This document shows, piece by piece, positions 6,579-7,882 of a stretch of DNA of 7,882 nucleotides. Source of the stretch: Ignavibacteriota bacterium (GTDB taxonomy: Bacteria; Bacteroidota; Ignavibacteria; Tepidaquicellales; Tepidaquicellaceae); the NCBI GenBank assembly GCA_003135995.1, contig PNBM01000102.1:13777-21658 (forward strand). The letters run 5' to 3'. Under the pieces are notes generated by a model that was not told the DNA's origin, searched no databases, and worked only from the letters and a program-made list of their open reading frames with translations. Each line of letters starts with the position of its first letter. Position 1 is the stretch's first letter. The translations under genes and the position numbers were made by a program.

Positions 6579-6822
6579 ATGAAAAAAAGTCATGATATTT
6601 CACGGTTTTCAATTAAATTTATTGCTTTTACTTTTTAATCACAGCTATTTTGTTGATTATCAGTATAGTGTAAAATTTAGGAAATAATCGGAAACAAAGC
6701 AGAAAAAATATTTTTAACTTGAAGAAAAGTTAAATAAAATAAATATTAATAATCCGTTAAATGATGTTTTTTTAAAAAGAATTCATTCATCGGGTAATTA
6801 TTTTCAATATAAATGCTCCTGA
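6579..6822 (+). pseudogene. Decayed remnant of a membrane sensor N-terminus
   Basis: ATG at 6579 opens MKKSHDISRFSIKFIAFTF and stops at 6636. Reading on in another frame from 6635, beginning in the T5 run, gives LITAILLIISIV, which completes a single hydrophobic segment, then a stop at 6671. In a third frame, 6718-6819 reads LEEKLNKININNPLNDVF and continues to a stop at 6820. Joined, these look like the short basic N-terminus, first transmembrane helix and start of the sensory part of a histidine kinase or related receptor. That is the same plan as the intact gene that follows at once. At least two frame changes plus in-frame stops argue for decay rather than a single sequencing error. Assigning the fragments to one ancestral gene is inference. 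Confidence 0.4.
6649..6679 (+). promoter_or_regulatory. Weak promoter-like string ahead of the second sensor gene
   Basis: TTTG (6649-6652), an 18-nt spacer, then TAAAATTTA (6671-6679) loosely follow the Bacteroidota TTTG/TAnnTTTG pattern, about 130-160 bp upstream of the sensor start. It lies inside the decayed stretch, so it could be an accident of former coding sequence. Confidence 0.2.
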
Positions 6823-7882
6823 GTATGAAAAATTATGACAAAAAGGGAAAACAGATTCTATTTAAACTGATATCTTTATTTGCAATCATTGCATTAATTA
6901 TTATCATTGCAGGGTATTTTTATTACAAAAGTTACGAGAATCAGTACCTTACAGGAATCAAACAACAGCTTACTGCGATTGCAGATTTAAAGGAAGGCGA
7001 ACTTATTCAATGGAGGAAAGAGCGGCTCGGGAACGCTAATGTATTTTACAAGAATATTGTATTAACTGAACATATCAAGCAATATTTTAATAACCCAAAA
7101 GACCTTGATGCAAAGAAAAGAATTGAAGCCTGGATGAAACAAGTTCAGACAGGTGATAATTACAACGGGATTTTTTTATTAGATACACTCCTCACAAAAA
7201 GAATAATAATTCCTGAAAATTCGGAACGAGTAGATGCATTCATTTCTCCGGTTATTTTTGATTCGCTGAAATCAGGCAATATCATATTTGAAGGATTCTA
7301 CCGTGATGAAACGCAAAATAAAATATTCCTGAGAATTCTTGTACCGATAATTGATGAGAAAAATGATAACAGGATGATTGGAATAATCGAGTTGAGAATA
7401 GACCCCGAAAATTATCTTTATCCTTTAATTAATGAATGGCCTACTCCAAGCAAAACTGCTGAAACATTAATTATAAAACGCGAAGGAAACGAAGTTGTAT
7501 TCCTGAATGAATTAAAATTTCAAAAGAACACAGCGCTTAATTTTCGTATTTCATTGGAAAGAACAGAAGTCCCTGCCGTAAAGGCAGCTCTTGGAGAAAC
7601 AGGGATTGTAGAAGGAATTAGTTACAACGGCGAAGAAGTGATAACAGATGTAAGAAAAATTCCCGGTTCACCGTGGTATTTGATTGCACGGATTGATAAA
7701 TCTGAAATAAATACTCCTTTGAACGAAAGACTGAAATTTATGTTCATTCTTATCGGTGGTTTTTTACTTAGTGCGGGTTCGGGTGTAGGTTTTATCTGGA
7801 AACATCAAAATGTCAAATATTTCGAAGAGAAATCTAAAATAGCGGATGAGTTAATCATCGCAAACAAAGAACTTGCTTTTCA
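6813..7882 (+). CDS. Membrane sensor protein with Cache-like extracytoplasmic domain, probably histidine kinase N-terminus (3' end outside window)
   Basis: Open to the right edge: 356 complete codons plus two bases. Possible starts are ATG 6813 (MLLSMKNYDKK) and ATG 6825 (MKNYDKK). Neither has a Shine-Dalgarno; TAA at 6810 bars anything longer. The 6813 start is chosen because its leader is AT-rich, but 6825 is nearly as likely. Numbering from 6813: a basic N-terminus, TM1 about 15-38 (ISLFAIIALIIIIAG), an extracytoplasmic region about 39-306, TM2 about 309-329 (MFILIGGFLLSAGSGVGFIW), then a helical linker ending ELIIANKELAF. The outer part has Cache-like runs (NGIFLLDTLL, FLRILVPIID, GIIELRIDPENY, PGSPWYLIARID), fitting a double-Cache ligand sensor. 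The ELIIANKELAF linker usually leads into PAS domains and a kinase core in Bacteroidota/Ignavibacteria sensors. The output domain is not visible, so a cyclase or chemoreceptor remains possible. Confidence 0.9.
   Translation, partial: MLLSMKNYDKKGKQILFKLISLFAIIALIIIIAGYFYYKSYENQYLTGIKQQLTAIADLKEGELIQWRKERLGNANVFYKNIVLTEHIKQYFNNPKDLDAKKRIEAWMKQVQTGDNYNGIFLLDTLLTKRIIIPENSERVDAFISPVIFDSLKSGNIIFEGFYRDETQNKIFLRILVPIIDEKNDNRMIGIIELRIDPENYLYPLINEWPTPSKTAETLIIKREGNEVVFLNELKFQKNTALNFRISLERTEVPAVKAALGETGIVEGISYNGEEVITDVRKIPGSPWYLIARIDKSEINTPLNERLKFMFILIGGFLLSAGSGVGFIWKHQNVKYFEEKSKIADELIIANKELAF

Noticed and set aside
6630..6640. Possible programmed -1 frameshift in the T5 run (ACTTTTTAA)
   Set aside because: The zero-frame codons are not in phase with a standard X XXY YYZ slippery heptamer, and the shifted frame stops again at 6671. 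Decay is the simpler reading.
1..7882. tRNA, rRNA, CRISPR array, insertion sequence or transposase
   Set aside because: None seen: no cloverleaf-like pattern, no regularly spaced repeats, no transposase motifs on either strand.

Overview
The window is an AT-rich bacterial segment (about one third G+C by eye) devoted mostly to two-component signalling. The style suggests a member of the Bacteroidota/Ignavibacteriota-Chlorobi group. Pointers are long soluble multi-PAS kinases, starts without clear Shine-Dalgarno sites, TTTG/TAnnTTTG-like promoter strings, and the ELIIANKELAF linker at the right edge. This placement is inference; there is no rRNA or marker gene to confirm it.

Layout. Positions 1-4006 hold the 3' part of a very large sensor histidine kinase, open through the left edge. 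The visible part carries seven PAS domains (the first truncated by the window), one GAF domain, several coiled-coil linkers and a HisKA_3/HATPase_c core. Its stop codon overlaps the start of a NarL/FixJ-type response regulator (4003-4635) by ATGA, so the two form a translationally coupled pair. After a 224-bp AT-rich gap comes a second regulator (4860-5492) of exactly the same length, about 63% identical to the first by hand count. It looks like a tandem duplicate with its own promoter region.

Positions 5493-5777 carry a palindromic CCCTT/AAGGG element with a T-run and a 20-bp-period direct repeat. Then comes a small helical 122-codon gene of unknown function (5778-6146), followed by a larger hairpin element of the same sequence family (6164-6241).

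The remaining gap to 6812 is not empty. It holds a cluster of nested inverted repeats (6365-6517) that could be a structured RNA or leader, and a short decayed stretch (6579-6822) reading as the start of a membrane sensor broken by frame changes and stops. From 6813 a second sensor protein begins, with TM1, an extracytoplasmic Cache-like domain, TM2 and a coiled coil. It runs off the right edge.

Working model: the cytoplasmic multi-PAS kinase phosphorylates the overlapping regulator. The duplicate regulator may share that kinase or have been recruited by another, possibly the membrane sensor at the right edge. Most of this is recognisable family biology. The less ordinary items are the twin cysteine-triad PAS domains, the diverged regulator pair, the extragenic hairpin elements around the orphan gene, the possible structured RNA and the sensor remnant.
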